Shown: positions 5,863-6,817 of the stretch, piece after piece
How positions within the stretch are numbered: the stretch's first letter is position 1
Layout of the letters: each line of letters begins with the position of its first letter
NCBI GenBank assembly: GCA_013041975.1
Contig: JABDQZ010000074.1
Span: 1-6,817 of the forward strand
DNA: 6,817 bases
Direction of reading: 5' to 3'
From: Gammaproteobacteria bacterium
GTDB taxonomy: Bacteria > Pseudomonadota > Gammaproteobacteria > Chromatiales > Chromatiaceae
The notes under the pieces: model-generated
What the model was told of the DNA's origin: nothing
The model's input: only the letters and a program-made list of their open reading frames with translations
The model's database searches: none
Translations under genes and position numbers: made by a program

Positions 5863-6817
5863 TTAATCTCTGGCATCCATTAACGCCTTCACTCGTTTTT
5901 TCAAATACAGCAGTTCAGCCTTGGCCATGTCACCGTTGGCTTCACTGCTTACCTGATCCCATAGAGCCTTATCTATGGTATTCATTTCAAGTTCCTGTTT
6001 GGCGATATCCAGAAGGCTGTTATCATAAAATTCATCCTTCTGTACAACTGGCTGGGTAATTTGAGCTTTGTTTGTCGATTGTTTTTCCAGCCTAGATTTT
6101 AACGCCTGGTTTATCACTTCTTTTTCATGCTCAGTCATGCGGTGATTCGAAGATGATCTGTTTCTTACAAGCAAAATGGCAGCGGCTATCAGTACGATAA
6201 AAAACAATAATATATGCAGACCCCAGCCGCCGGAATTATTTTGTCTGGCAGGGTTTTCCTGGGCTTTAGTCTTGGGTAGGCCGATGACCTTGATTTCTAT
6301 TTGAGGTACATTGAAAGAAGGCCTCTTTTGCTGATTGGCATATTCTTCATGTTCGCGTTTGCGTTCGATCTTTTTAATGGCCAGTTCCGCCGATACATGG
6401 TTTTGCTGCATGGCTTTTTTCAGCCATGACAAGGCGGTATCATCATTGGTCTCGACGTGCTCACCCAGGCGATACATCTCGCCAAGTTGAAATTGAGCAT
6501 CAGCATGACCGGCTTCGGCAGCTATCAGTAGATGACGGTGAGCTTCCTTTAGGTTTTTGTTTAATACATGCCCTTTGAGAGACAGAAAACCGATGAAGTA
6601 GTGTTTTTCAGCCGTGTTGGCTCCACCTGAACGGCTAATCCACTGATAGGATTTTTCATAACTTTTGTTGACACCTCTGCCATGGAAATAAATACCTGCC
6701 AGATAATCCATTGCCGGAGTATATTCCTGCTCAGCAGCTTTTTTTAGCCAGTTAACCGCTTCATAGGCACTCCTGGAGCCATTAACGCCCTGGTCATAAA
6801 GGCGACCAAGATTATAC
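5863..6817 (-). CDS. Sel1-repeat single-pass membrane protein, N-terminus outside window
   Basis: The frame is open from the window edge, giving the last 317 residues; the ATG at 6711 is internal to a repeat and is not the real start. Residues 1 to about 141 hold four Sel1-like (TPR-related) repeats, seen as YNLGRLYDQG, LAGIYFHGRGV, GFLSLKGHV and QFQLGEMYRLG, each followed by an A/W-rich second helix. A charged linker (about 150-195) leads to one membrane helix (about 199-218, LHILLFFIVLIAAAILLV), then about 100 residues with a compact C-terminal helical tail: W286, G295-D296, K299-A300, Y304 and R308-V309. Sel1 repeats are protein-protein interaction scaffolds; no partner or enzyme activity can be read from the sequence. 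No signal peptide can be judged because the N-terminus is absent. Topology is uncertain, with basic residues on both sides of the helix. It is unrelated to Mrp subunits, and the 350-bp gap suggests a separate transcription unit. Confidence 0.85.
   Translation of the reverse strand, partial: YNLGRLYDQGVNGSRSAYEAVNWLKKAAEQEYTPAMDYLAGIYFHGRGVNKSYEKSYQWISRSGGANTAEKHYFIGFLSLKGHVLNKNLKEAHRHLLIAAEAGHADAQFQLGEMYRLGEHVETNDDTALSWLKKAMQQNHVSAELAIKKIERKREHEEYANQQKRPSFNVPQIEIKVIGLPKTKAQENPARQNNSGGWGLHILLFFIVLIAAAILLVRNRSSSNHRMTEHEKEVINQALKSRLEKQSTNKAQITQPVVQKDEFYDNSLLDIAKQELEMNTIDKALWDQVSSEANGDMAKAELLYLKKRVKALMDARD

Noticed and set aside
5790..6059. 89-codon plus-strand frame
   Set aside because: Most of it is antisense to the Sel1 gene's conserved C-terminal region. 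It has no ribosome binding site of note and no recognizable domain.
1..6817. tRNA, rRNA, CRISPR arrays, insertion sequences, toxin-antitoxin pairs
   Set aside because: Both strands were read for these and nothing convincing was found; nearly all sequence is accounted for by the coding genes.

Overview
The window is a compact, single-strand (minus) stretch of bacterial chromosome dominated by an Mrp/Mnh-type multisubunit monovalent cation/H+ antiporter operon. Base composition is mid-range (roughly 45-50% G+C by eye). Operon style, codon use and the Sel1-repeat neighbour suggest a proteobacterium, most likely a gammaproteobacterium. This is an inference, since the window has no rRNA or other marker gene.

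Layout, in the direction of transcription (high to low coordinates). Positions 6817-5863 hold the 3' part of a Sel1-repeat membrane protein whose N-terminus lies outside the window. A gap of about 350 bp follows (5862-5514), with a weak hairpin, a poor promoter candidate and two mini-ORFs that lead into the operon. Then come mnhE (5513-5010), mnhF (5010-4735), mnhG (4738-4430), a DUF4040/MbhD-like gene (4433-4140), an MbhE-MnhB fusion gene (4140-3445), mnhC (3452-3027), mnhD (3030-1567) and a second, distinct NuoL/MnhD-type gene (1570 to beyond position 1). Every junction is an overlap (TGATG, ATGA or 8 nt), so the eight genes are almost certainly co-transcribed and translationally coupled.

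How they work together: MnhD and its paralog are proton/cation-translocating antiporter-like subunits related to complex I NuoL/M/N. MnhC is NuoK-like. MnhB, the DUF4040 protein, MnhE, MnhF and MnhG build the rest of the membrane complex that exchanges Na+ (or another cation) for H+. The order E-F-G-DUF4040-B-C-D-D' is not the classical ABCDEFG order. The large MrpA subunit is not present as one protein in this window: its C-terminal parts appear as the DUF4040 gene and as the N-terminal half of the MnhB protein, and its NuoL-like part could be the second MnhD-type gene. This resembles the membrane arm of archaeal MBH/MBS respiratory complexes.

Points worth a second look are that split-MrpA layout, altered channel residues and extra length in the second antiporter subunit, a TTG-started mnhE reached through chained mini-ORFs, and an unusual conserved-looking C-terminal tail on the Sel1 protein. 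I saw no mobile elements, CRISPR arrays or RNA genes.
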